Below, piece after piece: positions 7,201-15,619 of a stretch of DNA of 31,021 nucleotides (position 1 is the first letter of the stretch; the number at the start of each line of letters is the position of its first letter). The stretch spans positions 1 through 31,021 of the forward strand of contig CAMDMO010000003.1 in assembly GCA_945902255.1 (NCBI GenBank). The letters are read 5' to 3'. The position numbers and the translations under genes were made by a program. Below the pieces are notes generated by a model. It was not told the DNA's origin. It saw only the letters and a list, made by a program, of their open reading frames with translations, and did no database searches. Source of the DNA: Rickettsia typhi. Its GTDB lineage: Bacteria > Pseudomonadota > Alphaproteobacteria > Rickettsiales > UBA1997.

Positions 7201-8287
7201 GCTTGAAGCAAAAGAATTAGAATCTATCTCAAAAAATCTTTTGATGAAGATTGTAATTGATGATGCCAAAACTATGGATAAGTCAGAAAAACTTATTAAA
7301 TCTCACAATAAACAAATTGCTGATATTGAAAAAGAATTTGCTGACAAAGTTGCTCGCATTAAAGCTGGCGATGAGTTAGGACAAGGTGTATTAAAAATTG
7401 TTAAAGTTTATATTGCTTCAAAATATAGATTACAACCTGGTGATAAAATGGCAGGACGCCATGGTAATAAAGGTGTGGTTTCTAAAATCGCTCCAATCGA
7501 AGATATGCCTTATTCAGAAGATGGACAACCAGTTGATATAGTTTTAAATCCACTTGGCGTACCTTCTCGTATGAACATTGGTCAAATTCTTGAGACTCAC
7601 TTAGGTTTTGCTTCAAAAGAGCTTGGTAAACAAATTAGCAATCTTTTAGATCAGGTTGCGGTAAAGAAATCTGAATTCATTAAAGATTTAAGAGATAAAC
7701 TTTTGTCGATCTATTCTTCAGCTGATGAGATTAAGCAAATCAAAGCTATGGACGAAAATGATCTAATCAAATTTGCTTCAAGAATCAAAAATGGCGTGCC
7801 TTTTGCGACTGGCATTTTTGAAGGAGCAAAAGAAGAGTATATCACTAACTTGCTTGAAATTGCTGGCGTTGACAAGTCTGGACAAATCAATCTTTTTGAC
7901 GGTAAAACCGGTGAAAAATTTGATCGTAAAGTTACAGTTGGCTATATCTATATGTTAAAATTGCATCACTTAGTTGATGACAAGATTCACGCTCGTTCAA
8001 TTGGGCCATATAGTTTGATTACTCAACAACCTCTAGGTGGTAAGTCGCATTTCGGTGGACAAAGATTTGGTGAAATGGAATGCTGGGCTCTTCAAGCTTA
8101 CGGCGCCGCTTATTCACTACAAGAAATGCTTACAGTTAAATCTGATGACGTGGTTGGTAGAATTAAAATTTACGAATCAATCATTCAAGGAAATCAGAAT
8201 TTTAATTGTGGCATACCAGAATCATTTAACGTAATGATTAAAGAGGTTCGCTCTTTGGGTCTGAATATTGAATTGGTAGAAAAATAG
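4202..8287 (+). CDS. rpoB: DNA-directed RNA polymerase subunit beta
   Basis: The beta subunit forms one pincer of RNA polymerase and half of the active-site cleft. At 1361 residues it matches alphaproteobacterial RpoB. The rifampicin pocket (residues about 517-546) keeps the sensitive residues: Q521, D524, H534 and S539 correspond to E. coli Q513, D516, H526 and S531. It is followed by the invariant [20 protein letters not shown] and [14 protein letters not shown]. Further conserved blocks include the segment around [20 protein letters not shown] and, near the C-terminus, [17 protein letters not shown] and [20 protein letters not shown]. The start is GTG with a clear upstream AAGGGG. It precedes rpoC by 260 bases, an unusually long gap filled mostly by a palindrome. 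Confidence 0.99.
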   Translation: [1361 protein letters not shown]

Positions 8288-8345
8288 AAAAGTCATTTCT
8301 CCCTTCTTTATAGGAAAGGGGGGAGGAATGCAAAGAAGCACGTAA

Positions 8346-8509
8346 TAACACCAGTTCGTCGATAAGGAATAATTCATATTTCGTCCTATTTTTGCTTATT
8401 TTTTAGTAAAATTACTCCGAATATATCCAGATATGCGTCGTAATTTTACTAAAAAAGCGCTAAAAATATGTCAAAATCTGAATTATTCCTTATCGACGAA
8501 CTGGTGTTA
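8346..8509. repeat. Palindromic element, copy B (rpoB-rpoC spacer)
   Basis: A 31-base left arm (8346-8376, beginning TAACACCAGTTCGTCGATAA) is the perfect inverted complement of 8479-8509. The interior continues as an imperfect palindrome, with TTTTTTAGTAAAATTAC (8397-8413) facing GTAATTTTACTAAAAAA (8440-8456). The whole 164 bases could fold as one long stem in RNA or a cruciform in DNA. It closely resembles the element at 20457-20610, from which it differs by an extra segment of about 10 bases near the centre and by paired arm changes. Just upstream, 8298-8305 and 8319-8326 form a weak pyrimidine/purine hairpin after the rpoB stop. Confidence 0.9.
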
Positions 8510-8547
8510 ATAGAATTAATGATTTGTAAAAAATAAAACTAAAAAAC

Positions 8548-11500
8548 ATGTCACTAGCAGGAACTTCATCTCACGGTCTTTTAAGTTTAACTTCTAATAG
8601 CGCAGTCGATTTACTCGACTTTAACGCAATTAAAATATCAATTGCCGATCCTGATAAAATCAGATCATGGTCTTTTGGAGAAGTTACAAAACCAGAAACT
8701 ATCAATTATCGCACATTTAAACCAGAAAGAGATGGTTTATTTTGCGCTCGTATATTTGGTCCAATCAAAGATTATGAATGTCTTTGCGGCAAATATAAAA
8801 GAATCAAATATAAAGGAATTGTCTGCGAAAAATGCGGCGTTGAAGTTACTTCTTCAAAAGTTAGAAGAGAAAGAATGGGGCATATTGAACTTGCTGCGCC
8901 AATCACTCATATTTGGTTTTTAAAATCACTTCCTTCACGCATTAGCACCATGTTGGGCGTGACTTTAAAATCTATCGAAAAAGTTATCTATTTTGAAGCT
9001 TATATCGTAACTGATGGTTTAATGTCTCCTCTTAAAGAAGGCGAAATTTTAACTGAAGATGAATATGAAAAGCTACAAAATGAACATGGCTATGGAAGTT
9101 TCGTTGCTGAAATGGGCGCTGAAGCGGTTCAAAAACTTTTACATAAATTAGATCTTAAAAAAGTACAAAAAGAACTTCGCGAAGATTTATCAACTCAAAC
9201 TTCGGAATTAAAAAGAGAAAAAATTATCAAAAGATTGAAGTTAGTTGAGCAGTTTCTTGAGTCTGATAATAGACCAGAAAATATGGTGATGACTGTTTTA
9301 CCAGTTATTCCGCCAGATATTCGTCCTCTTGTAATGCTTGATGGTGGTCGTTTTGCTACATCTGATTTAAACGAACTTTATCGTCGCGTAATAAACCGCA
9401 ATAATCGTTTAAAAAGATTGATGGAGCTTGGTGCGCCAGAAATTATCATCAAAAACGAAAAAAGAATGTTGCAAGAATCAGTAGATGCATTGCTTGACAA
9501 TGGTCGTTCTGGTGCGGTGGTAAAAAATTCTAATAAAAAGCCTTTCAAATCTTTAAGTGACATGCTTAAAGGAAAACAAGGTCGTTTCCGTCAAAACTTG
9601 CTTGGTAAACGCGTCGATTATTCAGGAAGAAGTGTTATCGTGGTTGGTCCAGAATTAAAACTTCACCAATGCGGTTTACCAAAGAAAATGGCTTTAGAGC
9701 TTTTCAAGCCTTTTATCTATTCAAAATTAGAGCTTTACGGAAAATCTCCTTCAATTAAGGTTTCTAAAAAATTGGTTGAAGCAGAAAGACCGGAGGTTTG
9801 GGATATTTTGGATGAAGTTATTAAAGAACATCCAGTTTTATTAAATCGCGCGCCAACTCTACACAGACTTGGTATTCAAGCGTTCGAACCAGTATTAACC
9901 GAAGGTAAGGCAATTCAACTTCACCCTCTTGTCTGCGCTGCTTTCAACGCCGATTTCGATGGTGACCAAATGGCTGTTCACGTTCCTCTTTCAATTGAAG
10001 CTCAAGTGGAAACTCGTGCTTTGATGATGTCGACTAACAATATTTTGAGCCCTGCTAACGGTAAGCCAATTATTGTTCCATCACAAGATATCATCCTTGG
10101 TCTTTACTACATTACCATGGAAGCTAAAGACTTTCCTACAGTAAAAGCTCGTCCAGTTGCTGATGATTTTGAATTAGAGCATGCTCTAAATAGCAAAGTT
10201 ATCACTCTTCACGATAAAATTCTTTTCCGCTTTACCGTTAAAGACGCTAATGGCGAAAGATCTTTCAAGAGAGCCGAAACAACCGCTGGACGCGTAGCTC
10301 TTTACAATATTCTGCCAAATGCTATGAAGGGTAGCTTTGACATTGTAAATAAAGCGATGACAAAAAAAGCTGTAACTAACTTGATTGATACTGTTTATCG
10401 TAATTGCGGTCAAAAAGAAACCGTAATGTTCTGCGATAGAATTATGGCTTTAGGCTTTAAAAACGCTTGCTATGCCGGCATTTCAATTGGTAAAGATGAC
10501 ATGATCATCCCAGAAACCAAGCAAAAACATGTTGCAGAATCTTTAGATAAAGTTAAGAAGCTTGAAAAACAATATCGCGACGGCTTAATCACTGCTGGCG
10601 AAAGATATAATAAAGTTGTTGATGAATGGACTCATTGCACTGGCAAAATTTCTCGCGAAATGATGAATGCAATTTCAGCTTATTCAACTCCACTTACTGC
10701 TAATTCTATCTTCATGATGGCTGATTCTGGCGCAAGAGGTTCTGAAAGTCAGATTAAACAGGTTGCTGGTATGCGTGGTTTGATGGCTAAACCATCTGGT
10801 GAAATTATCGAAACTCCAATTATTTCAAACTTTAAAGAGGGTTTGAGCGTTCTTGAATATTTCATTTCTGCTCACGGTGCTCGTAAAGGTTTGGCGGATA
10901 CGGCTTTAAAAACTGCTAACTCTGGTTATTTAACTAGAAGATTGGTAGATGTTTCTCAAGATTGTATCGTAATTGAAGAAGATTGTGGCACTGCAGAAGG
11001 CGTGATTCTTGAATCTGTGATTGACGATGGAAGAGTTGTTTCTCCTTTATTTGAACAAGCTTTAGGGCGCGTTCCTCTTGAAGATGTAAAAACTCCAGAT
11101 GGTAAAAAAGTTATCGTTAAAGCTGGTACTATGATTGACGAAGCTCTTTCTGAGGCGATTGAGAAAAACGCGGTTAAAACAATCAAATCAAGATCTGTTC
11201 TTACTTGCAAAACTAAAGACGGCGTTTGTGTTAAATGTTACGGACGCGACTTGGCAACTGGAAATATTGTCAGCATCGGTGAAGCAGTTGGTGTGGTTGC
11301 GGCTCAATCAATTGGTGAACCTGGAACTCAGCTTACAATGAGAACTTTCCACATTGGTGGTGCGGCGCAAAGAGGTACTGAACAATCTTCAATTTCTGCA
11401 ATTTCTGATGGCAGAGTTCGTATTGCTGATAGAGGAACTCTAATTAATCGCGATGGAAAAATCGTTGTAATTAGCAGAAATTCTGAAATTACTTTACTTG

Positions 11501-12687
11501 ATAAAGATCAAAAAGAAATTCATAGCTATAAACTTCCTTATGGTGCGATTATTACCCATAAAGATGGTTCAGATGTTAAGAAGGGTGATCACTTAGCTGA
11601 ATGGGATCCTTATAACATTCCTGTAGTTGCTGAAGCAAACGGTGCTATAAGATATAATGATTTAGCTGAAAATGTTTCTTTGCGTGAAAAAATCGACGAA
11701 TCTAGTGGAGTTTCAACTAAAATCGTAATGGATTGGAAGCAATATAGTAAACAAGAGCTAAAACCAAGGCTTTCAATTATTAACAATAATGAAGCTGCTG
11801 TAAAAGAATATTTACTTTCTGTTCACACTATTATCGGCGTTTCTAATGGCGACGAAGTTAAAGCGGGTGATGTTATTGCAAGAATTCCAAAAGAATCTTC
11901 AAAAACTCGTGATATTACTGGTGGTCTTCCAAGAGTTGCTGAGTTATTCGAAGCTCGTAAGCCTAAGAATGCTGCGGTAATGAGTGAAATTGATGGTCGT
12001 ATTGAGTTTGGTAAAGATTACAAAACTAAACGTCGCATCATCATTAAATCTGAAGACGCTACAAGAGAGCCAATTGAATATACCGTTTCTAAAACCAAGC
12101 ACTTATTTGTTGGCGAAGGTGATTTAGTAAAAAGAGGTGATGTTATTGTTGATGGAAATTTAGTTCCTCATGACATTCTTCGCATTCTTGGCATGCAAGC
12201 CTTCACAAACTATATGGTTGATGAAGTGCAAAAAGTATATCGCATGCAAGGTGTAAAAATTGACGATAAGCATATTGAAGTAATTCTAAACATGATGCTT
12301 AAGCGTGTTGAAGTTACTAACTCTGGAGATACTACTTTGCTTAACGGTGAATATATCGATCGCGACGTGTTTGAAGAAATCAATGTTAAAATGATTAATC
12401 AAAACATGAAGCCAGCACAATCAGCGCCAGTATTGCTTGGTATTACTAAAGCATCACTTCAAACTAAATCATTTATTTCTGCTGCGTCATTCCAAGAAAC
12501 TACCAGAGTTCTTACTGATTCTGCGGTGCAAGGTAAATTTGATAATTTGAAAGGCTTAAAAGAAAATATCATCGTAGGTCGTCTAATTCCTGCTGGAACT
12601 GGCTTGATGGCTGCAAGATATCGTAAAGCTGCCAATCAAGAAAAGCAGCATGTTGAAGAAGTTGCTTCAAATAGTGATTTAAGCTAA
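8548..12687 (+). CDS. rpoC: DNA-directed RNA polymerase subunit beta-prime
   Basis: The beta-prime subunit carries the catalytic magnesium site of RNA polymerase. The product has 1379 residues, normal for this group. The N-terminal zinc site is C78, C80, C93 and C96 (within ECLCGKY and VCEKCGVEV). The lid/rudder region contains RFRQNLLGKRVDYSGRSVIV. The active-site motif NADFDGDQ spans 467-474, with metal ligands D469, D471 and D473. The second zinc site comprises the cysteine in DCGTAEG and those in CKTKDGVCVKCYGRD, and the trigger-loop area shows GEPGTQLTMRTFHIGG. It is expected to be cotranscribed with rpoB. The leader between them is occupied by a long palindrome that could affect rpoC expression. 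Confidence 0.99.
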   Translation: MSLAGTSSHGLLSLTSNSAVDLLDFNAIKISIADPDKIRSWSFGEVTKPETINYRTFKPERDGLFCARIFGPIKDYECLCGKYKRIKYKGIVCEKCGVEVTSSKVRRERMGHIELAAPITHIWFLKSLPSRISTMLGVTLKSIEKVIYFEAYIVTDGLMSPLKEGEILTEDEYEKLQNEHGYGSFVAEMGAEAVQKLLHKLDLKKVQKELREDLSTQTSELKREKIIKRLKLVEQFLESDNRPENMVMTVLPVIPPDIRPLVMLDGGRFATSDLNELYRRVINRNNRLKRLMELGAPEIIIKNEKRMLQESVDALLDNGRSGAVVKNSNKKPFKSLSDMLKGKQGRFRQNLLGKRVDYSGRSVIVVGPELKLHQCGLPKKMALELFKPFIYSKLELYGKSPSIKVSKKLVEAERPEVWDILDEVIKEHPVLLNRAPTLHRLGIQAFEPVLTEGKAIQLHPLVCAAFNADFDGDQMAVHVPLSIEAQVETRALMMSTNNILSPANGKPIIVPSQDIILGLYYITMEAKDFPTVKARPVADDFELEHALNSKVITLHDKILFRFTVKDANGERSFKRAETTAGRVALYNILPNAMKGSFDIVNKAMTKKAVTNLIDTVYRNCGQKETVMFCDRIMALGFKNACYAGISIGKDDMIIPETKQKHVAESLDKVKKLEKQYRDGLITAGERYNKVVDEWTHCTGKISREMMNAISAYSTPLTANSIFMMADSGARGSESQIKQVAGMRGLMAKPSGEIIETPIISNFKEGLSVLEYFISAHGARKGLADTALKTANSGYLTRRLVDVSQDCIVIEEDCGTAEGVILESVIDDGRVVSPLFEQALGRVPLEDVKTPDGKKVIVKAGTMIDEALSEAIEKNAVKTIKSRSVLTCKTKDGVCVKCYGRDLATGNIVSIGEAVGVVAAQSIGEPGTQLTMRTFHIGGAAQRGTEQSSISAISDGRVRIADRGTLINRDGKIVVISRNSEITLLDKDQKEIHSYKLPYGAIITHKDGSDVKKGDHLAEWDPYNIPVVAEANGAIRYNDLAENVSLREKIDESSGVSTKIVMDWKQYSKQELKPRLSIINNNEAAVKEYLLSVHTIIGVSNGDEVKAGDVIARIPKESSKTRDITGGLPRVAELFEARKPKNAAVMSEIDGRIEFGKDYKTKRRIIIKSEDATREPIEYTVSKTKHLFVGEGDLVKRGDVIVDGNLVPHDILRILGMQAFTNYMVDEVQKVYRMQGVKIDDKHIEVILNMMLKRVEVTNSGDTTLLNGEYIDRDVFEEINVKMINQNMKPAQSAPVLLGITKASLQTKSFISAASFQETTRVLTDSAVQGKFDNLKGLKENIIVGRLIPAGTGLMAARYRKAANQEKQHVEEVASNSDLS

Positions 12688-12695
12688 GTTTATTT

Positions 12696-12728
12696 ATAGT
12701 GGGGAAGAGAGTATCGCTTCCCCACTAT
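12696..12728 (+). terminator. Terminator-like hairpin after rpoC
   Basis: ATAGTGGGGAAG (12696-12707) pairs perfectly with CTTCCCCACTAT (12717-12728) around a 9-base loop, 8 bases after the rpoC stop. The stem is GC-rich by local standards. There is no T-run downstream (TAGGTCAC follows), so termination may be inefficient or factor-assisted. Position at the end of the rpoBC operon supports a transcript-end role. Confidence 0.65.
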
Positions 12729-12811
12729 TAGGTCACTAGTTAATCAATTAGACCGCTGCATGATTTATTAAACCCAAGCTTCATTTAAATCAAAACACAA
12801 AAACCAAACCC

Positions 12812-13804
12812 ATGTTTTTTGCTAAATTTAAAAAAAACAAACGCGGTTATTTTTCTCTCCTAATTCTTGCCAGTCTTTTTTTTCTAACAATTTTTGCTGA
12901 ATTTATTGCTAATGATAAGCCGCTATTAGTGAGTTTTGATAATAAATTTTATTTTCCAATTTTTAAAAATTATAGCGAAGTTGAGTTTGGTGGAATATTT
13001 GAAACCGAGGCCAATTATCGTGATTTAGAGGTGCAAAAATTAATCAAAGAAAAAGGTTGGATTATTTTTGCACCAATTCCATTTTCTTACGATACAATTA
13101 ATTACAAAATTAAATCTCCCGCTCCATCAAAGCCAAGTTTAGATAATATTTTGGGCGTTGATGATAATGGTCGCGATGTTTTGGCGCGAGTGATTTATGG
13201 AATTAGAATTTCTCTAGTTTTTGGTATAGTTCTAACTTTTTTTAGCACAATTTTAGGGATTTTTTTAGGAGCAATTCAAGGATATTTTGGCGGAATGTGC
13301 GATTTAATTTTACAAAGATTTATGGAAATTTGGTCAAGCATGCCGGTATTATTTTTGTTAATAATTTTATCTTCAATAATTGAGCCAAGCTTTTTTATTC
13401 TTTTAATTTTGATGCTATTATTTAGTTGGATGTCTTTGGTTGGATATGTTAGGGCAGAATTCTTAAGATTACGCAATTTTGATTTTGTGCGCGCCAGTAA
13501 AGCTTTGGGAGCTTCAAATATACGTATAATTTTTCGTCATATTTTACCAAATGCTTCTCCAATTATAATTGCTAATATTCCATTTTTACTTGCTGGTTCA
13601 ATTACTACGCTGACCTCGCTTGATTTTTTAGGGTTAGGTTTGCCAATTGGATCACCATCTCTTGGTGAATTATTAGCGCAGGGGAAAAATAATATAACCG
13701 CCTATTGGCTTGGAATCACTGGTTTTGTGGTTATAACTGCAATATTAACTTTTTTAGTTTTTATCGGCGAAGGCTTAAGAGAGGCTTTTGACGTGAGAAA
13801 ATGA
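12812..13804 (+). CDS. yejE: Peptide ABC transporter permease, YejE/OppC type
   Basis: This 330-residue inner-membrane permease belongs to the binding-protein-dependent transport family. It has one N-terminal membrane helix (about 13-32), a periplasmic region of about 90 residues, and then five helices from about 133 onward. A motif NILGVDDNGRDVLARVIYG (112-130) is typical of the OppC/DppC/YejE branch. The EAA loop that contacts the ATPase is at about 226-246 (RASKALGASNIRIIFRHILPN). The long insert before the LGVDDNGRD motif, with the phrase around GWIIFAPIPFSYDTINY, favours YejE of the microcin C/oligopeptide system. No partner YejA, YejB or YejF is visible nearby, so the other subunits must lie elsewhere if the transporter works. 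Its substrate cannot be read from the sequence. Confidence 0.85.
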   Translation: MFFAKFKKNKRGYFSLLILASLFFLTIFAEFIANDKPLLVSFDNKFYFPIFKNYSEVEFGGIFETEANYRDLEVQKLIKEKGWIIFAPIPFSYDTINYKIKSPAPSKPSLDNILGVDDNGRDVLARVIYGIRISLVFGIVLTFFSTILGIFLGAIQGYFGGMCDLILQRFMEIWSSMPVLFLLIILSSIIEPSFFILLILMLLFSWMSLVGYVRAEFLRLRNFDFVRASKALGASNIRIIFRHILPNASPIIIANIPFLLAGSITTLTSLDFLGLGLPIGSPSLGELLAQGKNNITAYWLGITGFVVITAILTFLVFIGEGLREAFDVRK

Positions 13805-13867
13805 TTTACTTTTTTGTAAAATAATTATTATTCTAAGAAATCTTTTAAAACAATTTAAATAAATAAC

Positions 13868-15112
13868 ATGCCAATTGAAATTTTAATGCCAGCTCTTTCA
13901 CCAACAATGAAAGAAGGAAATTTAGCTAAGTGGGTAAAAAAAGAAGGCGATAAAATTAAGGCCGGAGAAGTTATTGCTGAGATTGAAACCGATAAAGCAA
14001 CTATGGAAGTTGAAGCGGTTGATGAAGGAATTTTAGGAAAAATTTTGATAGCTGAAGGCACTGAAAATGTTGCAGTTAATTCTTGCATCGCTTTAATTCT
14101 TGAAGATGGTGAAGATAAAAAGGTGCTAGATTCATATAAAGCAAAAGTTGAAAACGCGCCTGCAAAAACTGCAGAAGTGGCTCCTAAGCAAGAGACCGCA
14201 ATTGCGCCAGCAGCAAGTTCTAAGCAACAAATTTCAAATTCAGATCATATAAAAGCAAGTCCACTAGCAAAAAGAATTGCTAAAGATGGCGGTGTTAATT
14301 TGGGCGGCATTTCTGGTAGCGGGCCTCATGGCAGAATCATAAAAGATGATGTGATTCTAGCCCTTAATTCCGGAGGATCTAGAGTTGTTGGTGTTAGTCG
14401 TAATTCACAAGAATTTCGATCAATTAAAAATAATAATATTAGAAAAGTTATTGCAAAAAGATTGCTTGAATCAAAACAAACAGTTCCACATTTTTATTTA
14501 TCTTGCGAACTCAAGATTGATAAGCTTCTAGAGCTTCGTGCAGCTTTGAATGAAATTGCTCCTCAAGATGAAAAGGGTAATCCGGTTTATAAAATTTCTG
14601 TCAATGACATGATTATTAAAGCGGTTGCTATGAGTTTGCATAAAGTTCCCGAAGCTAATAGCTCTTGGACAGATGAGGCAATTTTAATTTATAATAATGT
14701 TGATATTTCGGTTGCAGTTGCAATTGACGGCGGATTAATTACGCCAATTATTAAAAATGCTGACCAAAAAACTATTCAAACAATTTCTAACGAAACAAAA
14801 CAATTAGTAAAAAAAGCGAAAGAAGGAAAGTTGCAACCAGAAGAGTTTCAAGGTGGAAGCTTCAGCATTTCTAATCTTGGAATGTATGGAATTGATAATT
14901 TTGCGGCGATTGTTAATCCTCCGCAAAGCTGTATTTTAGCAGTTTCACGCGGCATTGAAAAACCAATCGTTGAGCATGGACAAATTAAAATTGCTCACAT
15001 GATGAATGTAACCCTATCTTCTGATCATAGGTCAGTTGATGGTGCGGTTGGAGCAGAATTTTTAAAAGCTTTACGCCGATATATTGAACATCCAATTTTA
15101 ATGGTAGTTTAG
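13868..15112 (+). CDS. pdhC: Dihydrolipoamide acetyltransferase (pyruvate dehydrogenase E2)
   Basis: E2 transfers acetyl groups from lipoate to CoA at the core of the pyruvate dehydrogenase complex. The 414 residues show one lipoyl domain (1-80) with the lipoylated lysine K43 in ETDKATME, an Ala/Pro-rich linker, a peripheral-subunit-binding domain (about 127-163, ASPLAKRIAKDGGVNL to GPHGRIIKDDV), and a catalytic domain (about 185-414). The catalytic motif DHRSVDG at 386-392 supplies H387 and D391. The start phrase MPIEILMPALSPTMKEG is characteristic of alphaproteobacterial and mitochondrial pyruvate-type E2. E1 and E3 genes are not adjacent, so pdhC stands alone here. Confidence 0.96.
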   Translation: MPIEILMPALSPTMKEGNLAKWVKKEGDKIKAGEVIAEIETDKATMEVEAVDEGILGKILIAEGTENVAVNSCIALILEDGEDKKVLDSYKAKVENAPAKTAEVAPKQETAIAPAASSKQQISNSDHIKASPLAKRIAKDGGVNLGGISGSGPHGRIIKDDVILALNSGGSRVVGVSRNSQEFRSIKNNNIRKVIAKRLLESKQTVPHFYLSCELKIDKLLELRAALNEIAPQDEKGNPVYKISVNDMIIKAVAMSLHKVPEANSSWTDEAILIYNNVDISVAVAIDGGLITPIIKNADQKTIQTISNETKQLVKKAKEGKLQPEEFQGGSFSISNLGMYGIDNFAAIVNPPQSCILAVSRGIEKPIVEHGQIKIAHMMNVTLSSDHRSVDGAVGAEFLKALRRYIEHPILMVV

Positions 15113-15188
15113 TTTTATCGCAAAATAATCTTTTTTAAAATTAGCAAAAAATATTTGCTTTAATGAAAACTCCTTTTATTTTTCTTGT

Positions 15189-15210
15189 GAATTTTTTTCA
15201 TAAAAAATTC
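15189..15210. repeat. Small AT-rich hairpin upstream of a membrane protein gene
   Basis: GAATTTTTT (15189-15197) pairs with AAAAAATTC (15202-15210) around a 4-base loop, in the 126-base spacer after pdhC. It might belong to the 3' end of pdhC or to the leader of the next gene. The stem is entirely AT apart from its outer pair, so the support is modest. Confidence 0.35.
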
Positions 15211-15238
15211 TACATAATCAACTAAATAATTTACAAAT

Positions 15239-15553
15239 ATGGTTAAGGCAATTGAAGCAATTATTATTATAACTTTATTGATTTTTGCGTTTTTTGCAGG
15301 CGTCAAATATTCTGATTCAATAAAAAATCATGCTAGTTGGTTATTTGAAAATAAAGAAGAAGAGGTTGAGTTACCTGATCTTTCTAATGAAAATGTTAAT
15401 GAAGTTGGATCTGAAATTGGAACCACAACCAATGAAGGCGAAAGTGTAAGCGGAGAAGCTGCTGCTGTAAATGAAATGCCAGCTCCACAAGACGCTTCTG
15501 CTCCAGCGGCTCCAGTGGCTGAAGGCGCTACCAAAGCTTCAACGGCTCGTTAG
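15239..15553 (+). CDS. Small membrane-anchored protein, unknown function
   Basis: The 104-residue product begins with a hydrophobic helix (about residues 5-22, AIIIITLLIFAFFAGV) that would hold it in the inner membrane. It continues as an acidic, low-complexity tail: a Glu-rich patch (EEEVEL), an Asn/Glu/Gly/Thr stretch, and an Ala/Pro-rich end. The tail looks disordered and no enzyme motif is seen. I do not recognise a family. A strong terminator-like hairpin follows its stop by a few bases, which supports it being a real transcribed gene. The sequence could in principle be a stator-like or envelope-tethering peptide, but nothing specific supports that. Confidence 0.65.
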   Translation: MVKAIEAIIIITLLIFAFFAGVKYSDSIKNHASWLFENKEEEVELPDLSNENVNEVGSEIGTTTNEGESVSGEAAAVNEMPAPQDASAPAAPVAEGATKASTAR

Positions 15554-15559
15554 TTTCAA

Positions 15560-15594
15560 AATCCTCGCTCTTTTTTTTCGGCGAGGATTGTTTT
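15560..15594 (+). terminator. Intrinsic terminator
   Basis: AATCCTCGC (15560-15568) pairs with GCGAGGATT (15581-15589) around a T-rich 12-base loop, followed by GTTTT. It lies 6 bases after the stop of the small membrane protein gene and 25 bases before the next start, a good fit to an intrinsic terminator. Confidence 0.75.
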
Positions 15595-15619
15595 AAAAAC
15601 ACACCACTAAAAAACCCAA

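Noticed and set aside
8322..8345. GGAGG followed by an ATG mini-frame before the rpoB-rpoC palindrome
   Set aside because: The spacing of one base is too short for initiation and the frame has only five codons. It is more likely part of a weak hairpin after rpoB.
13276..13476. Minus-strand frame within yejE
   Set aside because: Antisense shadow with no start signal or recognisable protein.
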